DNA from: Octadecabacter antarcticus 307
Lineage (GTDB): Bacteria > Pseudomonadota > Alphaproteobacteria > Rhodobacterales > Rhodobacteraceae
Reading direction: 5' to 3'
DNA: 64,000 bases
NCBI RefSeq assembly: GCF_000155675.2
Contig: NC_020911.1
Coordinates: 3,028,501-3,092,500, forward strand
This document shows, in pieces, positions 43,063 to 51,164 of the stretch; the stretch's first letter is position 1, and each line of letters opens with the position of its first letter. The translations under genes and the position numbers were made by a program. The notes beneath the pieces are model-generated. The model worked only from the letters and a program-made list of their open reading frames with translations, was not told where the DNA came from and did not search any database.

Positions 43063-44615
43063 AAAGCCACCTGCCCTTTGTATTCATGTGTGTTGTGGGA
43101 GACCGAAGCGCGCACCAAATCGTCGTGCGACAATTCTTTTGCATCCACGACCTGTCTGATTGCCCCATGGTGAACAATTGCAACGCGGTCGCTCATCGCT
43201 AGCAGCTCGTCATGATCAGAACTGATCAGAACGATGGATTTTCCGGCTCGCGTAAGGGCATTCATCAGTTTGTAGACGGCGATCTTTGCGCCAATATCGA
43301 TGCCCTGCGTGGGTTCGTCCAAAATCAGAATTTGCGCGTCAGAAAACAGCCAGCGGGCGATGACTATCTTTTGTTGATTGCCACCGGACAAGAAGTTGAC
43401 CGTTTTGGCCTCTGCCTGCGGCGAAATTTCGAGTTCTTCCATCAAACGGGCTGTGCCCGCCGCTTCCGCCGCAAGATCAAGGAAACCCCGTCTTGAGATT
43501 TCGCCAAGCGAGGCCGCGGTGATGTTACCGCTGGCCTTGAAGTTGAAGAACAGCCCGTCCGTTTTGCGGTTTTCGGGAACCAATGCGATCCCTGCTCGGA
43601 TTGCGGCCATCTCATTCTTGAAACGGACCGGTGCGCCGTTGAGTTCAATCGAACCGCCTGTCAATGCGTCTACGCCGAAAAGGGCACGAGCGATCTGCGT
43701 GCGGCCACTGCCCAAAACCCCGCCAAGCCCAAGGACTTCACCACGTTTGAGATCAAAAGTCGCCTCCGCAACGCCTGACTTGGTTTTCAAACCCGTGGCG
43801 CGCAAGACAACTTCATTAATCGCATTGTTTTCTTTGGGATAGTGCTCACCAACGTCGCCACCGACCATCGCGTTTACGATTTCGCTTACGTTGATTTTCG
43901 TCTCACCGGCGGCACTGACAACTTGCCCACCACGCAGGATCGTGACCTCGTCGACGATCCGCTCAACTTCATCAAGACGGTGAGAGACGTAGAGGATTGC
44001 CGTCCCTCGGCTGCGCATGTTTCGCAAAAGTTGGTGCAGCTGTTCGATCTCGTCCTCGCCCAAGGCCGCCGTCGGTTCATCCAAAATAATCATGCTGGCG
44101 TCCATCGCGATCGCTTTGGCAATCTCAACCAACTGTTGCTCACCCACAGAAAGATCACCTGTGATCGCTTCGGGATGAATGTCTACGTCCATTTCTTTGA
44201 GGACCCGTGCGGATTCTGAATTGATCTTTTGCCAATCAATCACACCGAAACGCGAACGTGGTATGTTCCCCAGAAAAATGTTCTCCCCCACGGACAAGGT
44301 GGGCACAATTGAAAACTCTTGAAATACAGTTGCGATGCCCATGTCCCGCGCCGCAAGCGGGCCAGATATTCGGACTTCATCACCTTTGTGAAATATCTTA
44401 CCGCTGTCGGGTTGCTGAACACCGGAGAGCGTCTTGATCATTGTCGACTTGCCACAACCGTTTTCCCCCAACAAACCATGGATTGAGCCTGTCATCAGCT
44501 TGATGCACACCTTGTCGTTCGCAAGAACGCCAGGGTAGCCTTTGCTGATGTCGGCAAATTCCCAAAGGGGAGCAGTATCACTCATCATGGTCATCTCGCT
44601 GGTTGAAGGGTGCAT
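43059..44615 (-). CDS. Ribose-type ABC transporter ATPase with two ATP-binding domains (RbsA family)
   Basis: About 518 residues; ATG 44615, 44594 and 44585 are all possible and the longest frame (44657) is unlikely. Domain 1 has Walker A GENGCGKST, signature LSVGEQQ and Walker B MIILDEPTAAL. Domain 2 has a degenerate Walker A (GVLGSGRTQ), signature LSGGNQQ and LILDEPTQGIDIG, as is normal for the family. It energises sugar uptake. Confidence 0.93.
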   Translation of the reverse strand: MHPSTSEMTMMSDTAPLWEFADISKGYPGVLANDKVCIKLMTGSIHGLLGENGCGKSTMIKTLSGVQQPDSGKIFHKGDEVRISGPLAARDMGIATVFQEFSIVPTLSVGENIFLGNIPRSRFGVIDWQKINSESARVLKEMDVDIHPEAITGDLSVGEQQLVEIAKAIAMDASMIILDEPTAALGEDEIEQLHQLLRNMRSRGTAILYVSHRLDEVERIVDEVTILRGGQVVSAAGETKINVSEIVNAMVGGDVGEHYPKENNAINEVVLRATGLKTKSGVAEATFDLKRGEVLGLGGVLGSGRTQIARALFGVDALTGGSIELNGAPVRFKNEMAAIRAGIALVPENRKTDGLFFNFKASGNITAASLGEISRRGFLDLAAEAAGTARLMEELEISPQAEAKTVNFLSGGNQQKIVIARWLFSDAQILILDEPTQGIDIGAKIAVYKLMNALTRAGKSIVLISSDHDELLAMSDRVAIVHHGAIRQVVDAKELSHDDLVRASVSHNTHEYKGQVAL

Positions 44616-44630
44616 GGAATTCGTCTCTCG

Positions 44631-44669
44631 CCCCGCGGCGGCACTGACGTGCGCCACCGCGAAACGGGG
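44631..44669 (-). promoter_or_regulatory. GC-rich stem-loop between binding-protein and ATPase genes
   Basis: On the minus strand CCCCGTTTCGCGGTGGCGCAC pairs with GTGCCGCCGCGGGG around a TCA-type loop. There is no T run. It is placed after the binding-protein gene, as is common in CUT2 operons, where such hairpins stabilise the proximal message. Confidence 0.6.
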
Positions 44670-44675
44670 AGGGTA

Positions 44676-45710
44676 TCAGTAATCGCGAGAAGGCTGCGGA
44701 AAGAGCTTTTCAGGCTCTTGCAACACAGTGATTGCGCCGTCTCTGTCTTCGATGGATGTCGGCGTTTCGATCCAGCCACCCGGATAGGTGCCCTCGAGAG
44801 CGTCCAGCGTTGCGTGCATTGCAGCCTGCCCCATCAGATAGGGTGATGTGTTTACAGTTGCGGTAACGTTACCGGCTGCAATTTCTTCAAGTCCAGAAGT
44901 GTCGCCATCGTTTCCGAGCAATGCAATATCTTTGAGTCCAAGGGCTTTGGCTGCGAAAGACGCACCGATGATCATGTAGTCATTTGCCGCAAAGATGACA
45001 TCGAGATCGGGGTGGGACTGCAAAATATCCATGCCGGCAGTATTCCCCCCTTCGACGTTCCAACCTCCAGAAATTGAAACAACGACATCAAAATTTTCAT
45101 TGCCTTCAATTCCGTCAAGAAATCCACCAACACGCTCTGTCGAGTGGTAACCGGGTTGGCCTTCGATGATACCAACTCTCACTGGTTCATCGCCATAGGT
45201 TTCGATCGCCCAATCGGCGATTTTGTGGGTCCCATTTCGTTGCGAATAGCCAACAACACCGTGGATCGGGGTTGGGAAGTTCGGGATGTCCGAGTTGATC
45301 ATAAAGACAGCAATGCCCTGATCTACCGCCCTTTCGATCAGCGGTGCAGCCGCAAATTCGTCATGGGTTCCAAAGATGATGGCGTCAACTTCTTGCGTCA
45401 GCACATCTTGGATCATTCCCATCTGTCCGTTGATGTCTGCGCCGCTTTGCGGGGCAAGCATGAAAACCTCAGCGCCTTGCTCCTCTGCGACAGTTTTAAT
45501 GCCTTCGCCTATAGCGATGTAATAATTGAATTCCGTGGCTGGTGGCATGTACGCAATCCGGAATGTGTCATTTCTAGGTGTGATCAATTCGATCAGCGCC
45601 TGAGCGCCGTCCATCATTGGCACTGGCGTCGGATAATCTTCGGCGAACGCCGTGTTGGCCGAAACAGCAATCACCGCGATAATTGTTGTGGATTTGAGAT
45701 AGTTGATCAT
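44676..45710 (-). CDS. Ribose-type ABC transporter substrate-binding protein
   Basis: A 344-residue periplasmic binding protein with signal peptide (residues 1-23, ending NTAFAEDYP). Type 1 fold features: MPPATEFNYYIAIGEGIKTV, FGTHDEFAAAPLIERAVDQG, AVFMINSDIPN, GYHSTERVGGFLDG, DVIFAANDYMIIGA and LLGNDGDTSGLEEIAAG. It binds a monosaccharide or derivative. It lies between the SMP-30 gene and the ABC ATPase gene. Confidence 0.92.
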   Translation of the reverse strand: MINYLKSTTIIAVIAVSANTAFAEDYPTPVPMMDGAQALIELITPRNDTFRIAYMPPATEFNYYIAIGEGIKTVAEEQGAEVFMLAPQSGADINGQMGMIQDVLTQEVDAIIFGTHDEFAAAPLIERAVDQGIAVFMINSDIPNFPTPIHGVVGYSQRNGTHKIADWAIETYGDEPVRVGIIEGQPGYHSTERVGGFLDGIEGNENFDVVVSISGGWNVEGGNTAGMDILQSHPDLDVIFAANDYMIIGASFAAKALGLKDIALLGNDGDTSGLEEIAAGNVTATVNTSPYLMGQAAMHATLDALEGTYPGGWIETPTSIEDRDGAITVLQEPEKLFPQPSRDY

Positions 45711-45733
45711 TGTGTCCTCCCAGACCGTTGATT

Positions 45734-46621
45734 TCAGCTGCAGAACGGAATGTCCTGTAACCCGTTGAAGCCGGGTTTGACCGCAAACAGCCCACCCGAA
45801 TTTGGTTCACGTTTGAGCGTGGCTTCGTTGCTCATCAAACATGATGTCGTTATAAAAAGTGTGTCGAGGTTCGGCCCACCGAATGCACAGCAAGTCGGCT
45901 TCCAGACAGGCATGTCGATGACGGTGTCGATGTGTCCTTCAGGGTTGACGCGCACAACGCGTCTGCCCTCCCATTCTGCATTCCAGACGCCGCCTTCTGC
46001 ATCCACGCTGGACCCATCCGGCAATCCAGGCTCACCCTCAAAAGAGGTCAAAACGCGTCGTCCCGACAGCTTCGAATCATAGTCAAATGCGAGGATTTCA
46101 CGCTCTGGCGTGTCAGCAAAGTACATCGTCTTGCCGTCCGCTGTGAAACAGATGGAATTGGCACAGGCGACACCTTCTAACAGCGTTTCGACCTTCAGAT
46201 CACCGTCGATCCGGATAACAGACGAATTCGCCGCCCCAGAGACCTCATTCATGCCCCCCACGACGAAACGGCCCAGCCTATCAGTACGCCCGTCGTTTGT
46301 TCGTGTCTCCAGATTGTCCGGTTCAAAATCACAGATTTTTTCTTCTGTACCGTTGTCCAAGTCAAGCAGGGAAATTCGGTCGGCAAAGGCGACAATCAAC
46401 CCACCAGATGCGCGTGGTGCAAAACAGCAAACCCGATCTTCCATTGGATAGGGCTGGCCTCGCGATGTCACCGGATCAAACGACCACAACGTGCGGCCCT
46501 CAATATCTGTCCACCAAACCAAACCATCAATGGCATTCCAAAAAATGCCTTCACCATGCTTGTTTTTACAATCAAAGATGAGTTCAGCGCAGGTCAACTT
46601 ACCCTCCCGTGTAGGAATCAT
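45734..46621 (-). CDS. SMP-30/gluconolactonase family lactonase
   Basis: 295 residues from the ATG at 46621 (MIPTREGKLT). A six-bladed propeller with metal-site pattern: GEGIFWNAIDGLVWWTDIEG (first Glu), NDGRTDRLGRFVVGGM (Asn), ANSICFTADGKTMYFADTPE (Asn, Asp) and LPDGSSVDAEGGVWNAEW. It hydrolyses a sugar lactone to the aldonic acid, an early step in oxidative pentose or hexose breakdown. It is first in the operon, divergent from the GntR gene with a 46-base gap full of operator-like palindromes. Confidence 0.9.
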   Translation of the reverse strand: MIPTREGKLTCAELIFDCKNKHGEGIFWNAIDGLVWWTDIEGRTLWSFDPVTSRGQPYPMEDRVCCFAPRASGGLIVAFADRISLLDLDNGTEEKICDFEPDNLETRTNDGRTDRLGRFVVGGMNEVSGAANSSVIRIDGDLKVETLLEGVACANSICFTADGKTMYFADTPEREILAFDYDSKLSGRRVLTSFEGEPGLPDGSSVDAEGGVWNAEWEGRRVVRVNPEGHIDTVIDMPVWKPTCCAFGGPNLDTLFITTSCLMSNEATLKREPNSGGLFAVKPGFNGLQDIPFCS

Positions 46622-46626
46622 CTGAT

Positions 46627-46664
46627 ATCTGATATACCAGCTTGCAATTCGTGATATATCAGAT
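46627..46664. promoter_or_regulatory. GntR-type operator pair between lactonase and regulator genes
   Basis: ATCTGATATA (46627-46636) and TATATCAGAT (46655-46664) form a 10-bp inverted repeat, and the right half contains the perfect palindrome TGATATATCA (46652-46661). The whole divergent gap is only 46 bases, so the sites overlap any promoter for both genes. They resemble TCTGATATGTCAGA upstream of dctP. Confidence 0.7.
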
Positions 46665-46667
46665 ACT

Positions 46668-47351
46668 ATGGCCTTGCAACAAAAAAAATTGGACAACATG
46701 GCACTCACCCGACCCAAGTCGCTTAGAGAACTCGCACTGGAACATCTGCGAAACAGGATCGTCGGTGGCGAACTAAAGATGGGTCAGGCCCTCTCAGAAC
46801 GCAGAATTTCGGACGAACTTGGCGTTTCAAAATCGCCCGTGCGTGAGGCTCTCGCCCAGTTGCGCGACGAAGGTCTAGTGACGATTGAGCCCCAAAAAGG
46901 AGCGCGCGTGTTCACCTTGACGGAACATGAAGTCAACCAAATCTGCGATTTTCGGCAGGCAATTGAAGTAGCAGCGTTCGAAATCGCCCTTAAACGCAAT
47001 CAGAAGGCCCTTTCCAAGGACATGAAACGGATCGTGAAAGACATGGACGCGGCGCGAAAATCTGGAAATGAGGCTAAGTACCTTTCGCTCGACACCGCAT
47101 TCCACCAAGCTATTTTTCGCAATTGCGAAAACGATTATCTGTCGGCCAGCTATGATCGTTACGTCGGGAAAATTGCAGCCTTGCGCACCCATTTGTCAGC
47201 GCTCCCGCAGCACACCAAACTTTCTTTCGACGAACATATTAACCTCGCAGACGCGGTTCAGAACAGCAATATGTCGGAAATCAAACGTCTGTTGGCAGAA
47301 CATATTGACCGGACGCGTCAGACCTATGCCTCATCGTTCCCAGTACTTTAA
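46668..47351 (+). CDS. GntR-family regulator (FCD subfamily)
   Basis: A 227-residue regulator from ATG 46668; ATG 46698 (MALTRPKSL) is an alternative. Winged helix: LRNRIVGGELKMGQALSERR, then ISDELGVSKSPVREALAQL. FCD domain with D-x3-H (DTAFHQAIF) and further His residues (FDEHINL, LAEHIDR). It probably represses the divergent sugar operon until a pathway intermediate binds. Confidence 0.9.
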   Translation: MALQQKKLDNMALTRPKSLRELALEHLRNRIVGGELKMGQALSERRISDELGVSKSPVREALAQLRDEGLVTIEPQKGARVFTLTEHEVNQICDFRQAIEVAAFEIALKRNQKALSKDMKRIVKDMDAARKSGNEAKYLSLDTAFHQAIFRNCENDYLSASYDRYVGKIAALRTHLSALPQHTKLSFDEHINLADAVQNSNMSEIKRLLAEHIDRTRQTYASSFPVL

Positions 47352-48079
47352 TATCGTTTTTTGTGCGGGTTCATGCCCTCGTTAGAGCTGAACTTCATCC
47401 ATGAAACCGGACAGTTTAGTTATTGACCCTATACGGCCATTTTCCAAGTCATATTATTGAAGGCCTGTTGTGGCGTTTGATGTCCGACACCGGAATGGCG
47501 ACGCTGGCGGTTATAGAAGACTTCGATGCATTCAAAGATTGCAACCTTGGCTTGAGCTCGCCTTTTAAACCGCTGACGATGCACCAATTCCTTTTTCAGT
47601 GAAACAAAGAAACTCTCCATCGGCGCATTGTCGAGGCACTCGCCCTTGCGGCTCATGGATTGAGTGAGCTGCACTTTTTTAATCAGTTTGCGATAGTCCC
47701 CACCAGCATATTGGCTGCCCCTATCGGAGTGGTGTATCAACCCCGGAACAGGGCCTCTGCGTCCCAGAGCCATCTCGAGGGCGGCGCAGCAAAGCTCAGC
47801 GCGCATTTAATCTTCCATCGCCCAGCCGACGATCTCACGCCAGCCAGATAAAGCCAGCCCTCGTCCGTGTCGATATAGGTGATGTCAGCCAGCCAAACCG
47901 TATTTGGTATCTGACTGTGAAACTTCTGTTCAAGCAGATTTGGGGAAGGCTTCAGCTTATGGTTGCTGTCCGTCGTAATTGGCTTTCTACGCTCGCGCAG
48001 AAGTGTAAATACCTTGTTCTCCTTCATTATTCTGGCCACGCGTCGTTCAGAAACGATCTCATCAGCCGCTAGAAGATCC

Positions 48080-48085
48080 CCCTCT
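48080..48085 (+). repeat. Hairpin insert H5, left part (split by IS110)
   Basis: CCCTCT at this position continues at 49241-49271 after the IS110 element. Joined, the 37-nt insert reads CCCTCTC, then GTGAATG-TTT-CATTCAC as the stem-loop, then TGCCGGCAGTG before GATG. It occupies the same site as H4 in copy B. Confidence 0.75.
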
Positions 48086-49240
48086 TGTCTTATGATTTTG
48101 GCAGTTCCTATGCGAAGCTGGAACAGCTGCCCGGCACGTCATTTATGTCAGGCAGCGGCGGAGGTTGGATCGTTCCCCTCTTGGTCGTTGTGGACCGTCG
48201 CTGAGTAAGGTCACCTCCGTCTTTTTTTGAAACCTGAACGGATACTTGGGCTTTGGGCCCACATGACAAGACAAGGTTAGGAAGAGACACATGGAAGATA
48301 CCATTGGGATCGACATTTCGAAAGACACATTGGACGCTTATTGGTTGTCCTCGCGAGAGCACAGGCAGTTTTGCAATGACAAAGCTGGCGCTAAGGCACT
48401 CGCATTTCGGGCGAGAAAAACAGAAGTTTCCCGCGTCATTTTTGAAGCAAAAGGCATTTATCACAGGTGCATCGAAACGGGCTTGGCTCAAAACGGGATC
48501 AGCTTTGCACGGGTCAATCCGCGTCAGGCCCGCCGGTTCTGCGAAGGGACTGGCCAGCTGGCTAAAACGGACCGGGTGGACGCTGCGCTATTAGCTAAAA
48601 TGGGCGCACTTCTGGAATTGAGAGCGGACCAACCCAAAAGCGAAACACTTCATGATCTCAAGCAGTTGGCGACTGCCAGGCTTGCATTGATCAAAGACCG
48701 AACTGCAGCAAAAGCACGACTTACCGCGACGACGCACAGGATGCTTTCCCAGCAGATCAAACGACGTCTAAAACAGATCGAACGTGACTTGTCGCAAGTT
48801 ACCGAGGCAATCGATACCATCGTTGCGGCAGACAAAGATCTCGCTGTACGCACCGAAATTCTTACAAGCATTCCGGGCATCGCAAAGATAACAGCCTGTG
48901 CGATCCTAACCGAAAGGCCCGAACTCGGACATTTGAGTGGCAAGCAAGCAGCGGCGCTGGCGGGCCTTGCAACTATATCGAGGCAATCGGGAAAGTGGCA
49001 AGGCAAGGAACGCATCCAGGGCGATCGTGCCAGCGTCAGGCGCGCTATCTATTTGCCGGATATTGTTGATACACGCTTCAATCCAGACATGAAAGCAAAA
49101 TACGAACAGCTGATATCGGCCGGGAAATGCAAGAAGCTGGCGATCACAGCCGTTATGCGAAAGCTGATTGTCACCGCAAATGCCCTTCTGCAGGATCAGC
49201 GAAAATGGGGCGAATATCCAGCTTGACCAATACGGATACT
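48086..49240 (+). mobile_element. IS110-family element inserted in a hairpin
   Basis: About 1155 bp with no obvious inverted ends or target duplication, as is usual for IS110. Its borders are set by comparison with copy B, where the hairpin is unbroken. Insertion fell between CCCTCT and C of insert H5. A 200-base non-coding stretch precedes the transposase gene, where IS110 elements carry their bridge RNA. Confidence 0.8.
48291..49226 (+). CDS. IS110-family DEDD transposase
   Basis: A 311-residue protein that appears complete. The RuvC-like DEDD residues are in IGIDISKDT (Asp), FEAKGIYH (Glu) and KTDRVDAALLAKM (two Asp). The C-terminal Tnp20-like domain has SIPGIAKITACAILTERPEL, LAGLATISRQSGKW and the catalytic Ser region around RASVRRAIY. 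An alternative ATG lies at 48291 only; the ribosome-binding site is GGAAGAG. Confidence 0.92.
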   Translation: MEDTIGIDISKDTLDAYWLSSREHRQFCNDKAGAKALAFRARKTEVSRVIFEAKGIYHRCIETGLAQNGISFARVNPRQARRFCEGTGQLAKTDRVDAALLAKMGALLELRADQPKSETLHDLKQLATARLALIKDRTAAKARLTATTHRMLSQQIKRRLKQIERDLSQVTEAIDTIVAADKDLAVRTEILTSIPGIAKITACAILTERPELGHLSGKQAAALAGLATISRQSGKWQGKERIQGDRASVRRAIYLPDIVDTRFNPDMKAKYEQLISAGKCKKLAITAVMRKLIVTANALLQDQRKWGEYPA

Positions 49241-49271
49241 CAGTGAATGTTTCATTCACCTGCCGGCAGTG
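49241..49271 (+). repeat. Hairpin insert H5, right part
   Basis: Carries GTGAATG-TTT-CATTCAC and the terminal palindrome CTGCCGGCAG plus TG, followed by GATG. See 48080-48085 for the other part. Confidence 0.75.
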
Positions 49272-49496
49272 GATGAATACGCTTTGATCCGTAGCATTTC
49301 ATACTGACTCTGAAGAAGGCTCTGATCTTGGGCAGCAACTCCTGATCCCGCGCGTCACGATCAGTTCGACGTTGATCACGTGCAGGCTGACTGGTTGGAA
49401 ATCCGTAAAGCCACCCCGGCGAGATCTCCAGGAGGCAGCATAATATTGAAACCGCGTATTGGGCTTTATGGGCAGTGGCGAAAGCGCGCTTGTTCG

Positions 49497-49780
49497 TCAT
49501 GGTTTCACCGCCCGCATTGGGAAAAAAGCGGCTGCTTTGTGCAAAATCTCCACGTCCTTAGCAAGCCGCTTGTTGTCTTTGCGAAGGCGGACCAATTCAG
49601 CCGCATCGGCTTGCTGACGCCGTTTGGCCTCAACTGAGCCAAATGCCTCTATCTCAAGCCGCCACGTCTTCAACTGCGTACCCGTGATTCCGAGCTCCTT
49701 GGCAACGTTGCCTTGCGTCGCCCCAGGCTAACTGCCGCCGCCTTATAATCGTCTGTATACTTCCGCCGCTGCTGTCCCAT
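49497..49780 (-). pseudogene. IS3 orfA, copy A, frameshifted
   Basis: Begins ATGGGACAGCAGCGG at 49780 and encodes GQQRRKYTDDYKAAAV. It then loses 13 bases relative to copy B (which continues ERLYEPGATQGSVAKEL) and goes out of frame. The remainder still encodes TQLKTWRLEIEAFGSVEAK in another frame. Confidence 0.8.
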
Positions 49781-50126
49781 TCGGTGCACTGAACTTCGCC
49801 CCTTAAACCGGACAGTTTAGTTATTGACCCTATGCGGCCATTTCCCAAGTCATATTATTGAAGGCCTGTTGCGGCGTTTGATATCCGACGCCAGAATGGC
49901 GACGCTGGCGGTTATAGAAGACCTCGATGTATTCAAAGATAGCAGCCTTGGCCTGGGCACGTGTTTTGAAGCGCTGACGGTGCACCAGTTCCTTTTTCAG
50001 TGAGGCAAAAAAGCTTTCCATAGGCGCATTGTCGAGGCACTCGCCCTTGCGGCTCATGGACTGGGTAAGCTCCGCCTTTTTGATCAGTTTGCGATAGTCC
50101 CCACCAGCATATTGGCTGCCCCTATC

Positions 50127-50167
50127 CACTGCCCGGCAGGGTTATGCGAAGCATGATCCCGAGAGGG
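50127..50167 (-). repeat. Hairpin insert H2 (in IS3 orfB, copy B)
   Basis: 41 nt read on the minus strand: CCCTCTC, then GGG-ATC-ATGC / GCAT-AA-CCC, then TGCCGGGCAGTG, lying between TCC and GAT. Copy A at the same place (47720-47732) reads CACTCCGATAGG without it, so this is a precise presence/absence difference of 41 bases. Confidence 0.9.
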
Positions 50168-50540
50168 GGAGTGGTGTATCAACCCCGGAACAGGGCCTCT
50201 GCGTCCCAGAGCCATCTCGAGGGCAGCGCAGCAAAGCTCAGCGCGCATGTGATCCTCCATCGCCCAGCCGACGATCTCACGCGTGGCCATGTCCTTCACG
50301 CCAGCCAGATAAAGCCAGCCTTCGTCCGTGTCGATATAGGTGATGTCGGCCAGCCAAACCGTATTAGGTGTCTGGCTGTGGAACTTCTGTTCCAACAGAT
50401 TTGGGAAAGGCTTCAGCTTGTGATTGCTGTCCGTCGTGATTGGCTTTCTACGCTTGCACAGAAGTGGAGATACCTTGTTCTCCTTCATTATTCTGGCCAC
50501 GCGTCGTTCAGAAACGATCTCATCAGCCGCTAGAAGATCC

Positions 50541-50577
50541 CCCTCTCGGTGAATGTTCCATTCACCTGTCGGCAATG
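50541..50577 (+). repeat. Hairpin insert H4 (in IS3 orfB, copy B)
   Basis: 37 nt on the plus strand, that is antisense to the transposase gene: CCCTCTC, GGTGAATG-TTC-CATTCACC (8-bp perfect stem), TGTCGGCAATG, then GATGAA. Upstream flank is AGATCC. The same site in copy A holds H5, so this insert predates separation of the two copies. Confidence 0.8.
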
Positions 50578-50802
50578 GATGAATACGCTTTGATCCGTAA
50601 CATTTCTTACTGACTCTGAAGAAGGCTCTGATCTTGGGCAGCAACTCCTGATCCCGCGCGTCACGATCAGCTCGACGTTGATCACGTGCAGGCTGACTGG
50701 CCGGAAATCCGTAGAACCAGCCTCGGGATATCTCCAGAAGACGGCATAATATTAAAACCGCATATTGAGTTTTATGGGCAGTGACGAAAGCGCGCTTGTT
50801 CG

Positions 50803-51099
50803 TCATGGTTTCACCGCCCGCGTCGCGAAAAAAGCGGATGCTTTGTGCAAAATCTCCACTTCCTCAGCAAGCCGCTTGTTGTCTTTGCGAAGGCGAACCA
50901 ATTCAGCCGCGTCGGCTTGCTGACGCCGTTTAGCTTCAACTGAGCCAAATGCCTCGATCTCAAGCCGCCACGTCTTTAGCTGTGTACCAGTGATTCCGAG
51001 CTCCTTGGCAACGCTGCCTTGCGTCGCCCCAGGCTCGTACAGTCGCTCAACTGCCGCTGCCTTATAATCGTCTGTGTACTTCCGTCGCTGTTGTCCCAG
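50803..51099 (-). CDS. IS3-family transposase OrfA, start codon changed to CTG
   Basis: An open frame of about 98 codons: GQQRRKYTDDYKAAAVERLY, GSVAKELGITGTQLKTW (helix-turn-helix), then RLRKDNKRLAEEVEILHKAS (zipper). The homologous ATG of copy A is CTG here, so translation is weak or absent. The stop overlaps the orfB ATG (ATGA). Confidence 0.7.
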   Translation of the reverse strand: MGQQRRKYTDDYKAAAVERLYEPGATQGSVAKELGITGTQLKTWRLEIEAFGSVEAKRRQQADAAELVRLRKDNKRLAEEVEILHKASAFFATRAVKP

Positions 51100-51114
51100 T
51101 TGGTGCCCCTTTCA

Positions 51115-51143
51115 CGGACAGGGGTAAAGTACCCCAATGTCCG
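51115..51143. repeat. Perfect-stem hairpin at an IS3/IS5 junction
   Basis: CGGACA-GGGGTA-AAG-TACCCC-AA-TGTCCG folds into a 12-bp stem with a two-base bulge. It lies in the roughly 50-base junction between the end of IS3 copy B and an IS5 fragment. It begins with CCCCTTTCA just upstream, loosely like the CCCTCTC start of the hairpin inserts, but lacks their TGCCGGCA end. Confidence 0.5.
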
Positions 51144-51164
51144 GGAACAGGGACGTGGTTCAAT

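Larger units (their letters stand above)
47432..49500 (-). pseudogene. IS3 orfB, copy A, broken
   Basis: N-terminal part 49252-49500 (MTNKRAFATAHKAQYAV), then IS110, then 47737-48085 ([29 protein letters not shown]) and 47432-47806 ([51 protein letters not shown]). Bases encoding the KDMATREIVGW stretch present in copy B are missing, which shifts the frame. The second catalytic Asp site (HHSDRGSQY) is free of a hairpin insert here. Confidence 0.85.
47402..49788 (-). mobile_element. IS3-family element, copy A, decayed and holding an IS110 element
   Basis: Runs from about 47402 (TGAAACCGGACAGTTTA) to about 49788 (reverse TGCACCGAATGGGACAGC). It is related to copy B at 49804-51107 over its full length. 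OrfA has a 13-base deletion, orfB has a further small deletion near 47806-47850, and an IS110 element sits inside a hairpin insert. It cannot make a functional transposase. Confidence 0.85.
49830..50806 (-). pseudogene. IS3 orfB, copy B, frame broken by hairpin insert H2
   Basis: Starts MTNKRAFVTAHKTQYAV at 50806. It reads through H4 as LPTGEWNIHREG, then [30 protein letters not shown] (first Asp) and [18 protein letters not shown]2 inserts 41 nt at that point, and the frame is lost exactly before DRGSQYAGG, which holds the second catalytic Asp. The remaining part (DNAPMESFFASLKKELVH) is in another frame from 50129. Confidence 0.85.
49804..51107 (-). mobile_element. IS3-family element, copy B, carrying two hairpin inserts
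   Basis: Left end TAAACCGGACAGTTTAG at 49804, 16 bases from the right end of copy A. The right end is about 51107 (GGTGCC where copy A has GGTGCA). OrfA and orfB are near full length, but orfB has hairpin inserts H2 (50127-50167) and H4 (50541-50577), and the orfA start codon is changed from ATG to CTG. Confidence 0.85.

Noticed and set aside
50084..50129. Two separate genes in IS3 copy B
   Set aside because: The two overlapping frames are parts of one orfB broken by the 41-nt insert; copy A shows the continuous sequence at that site.
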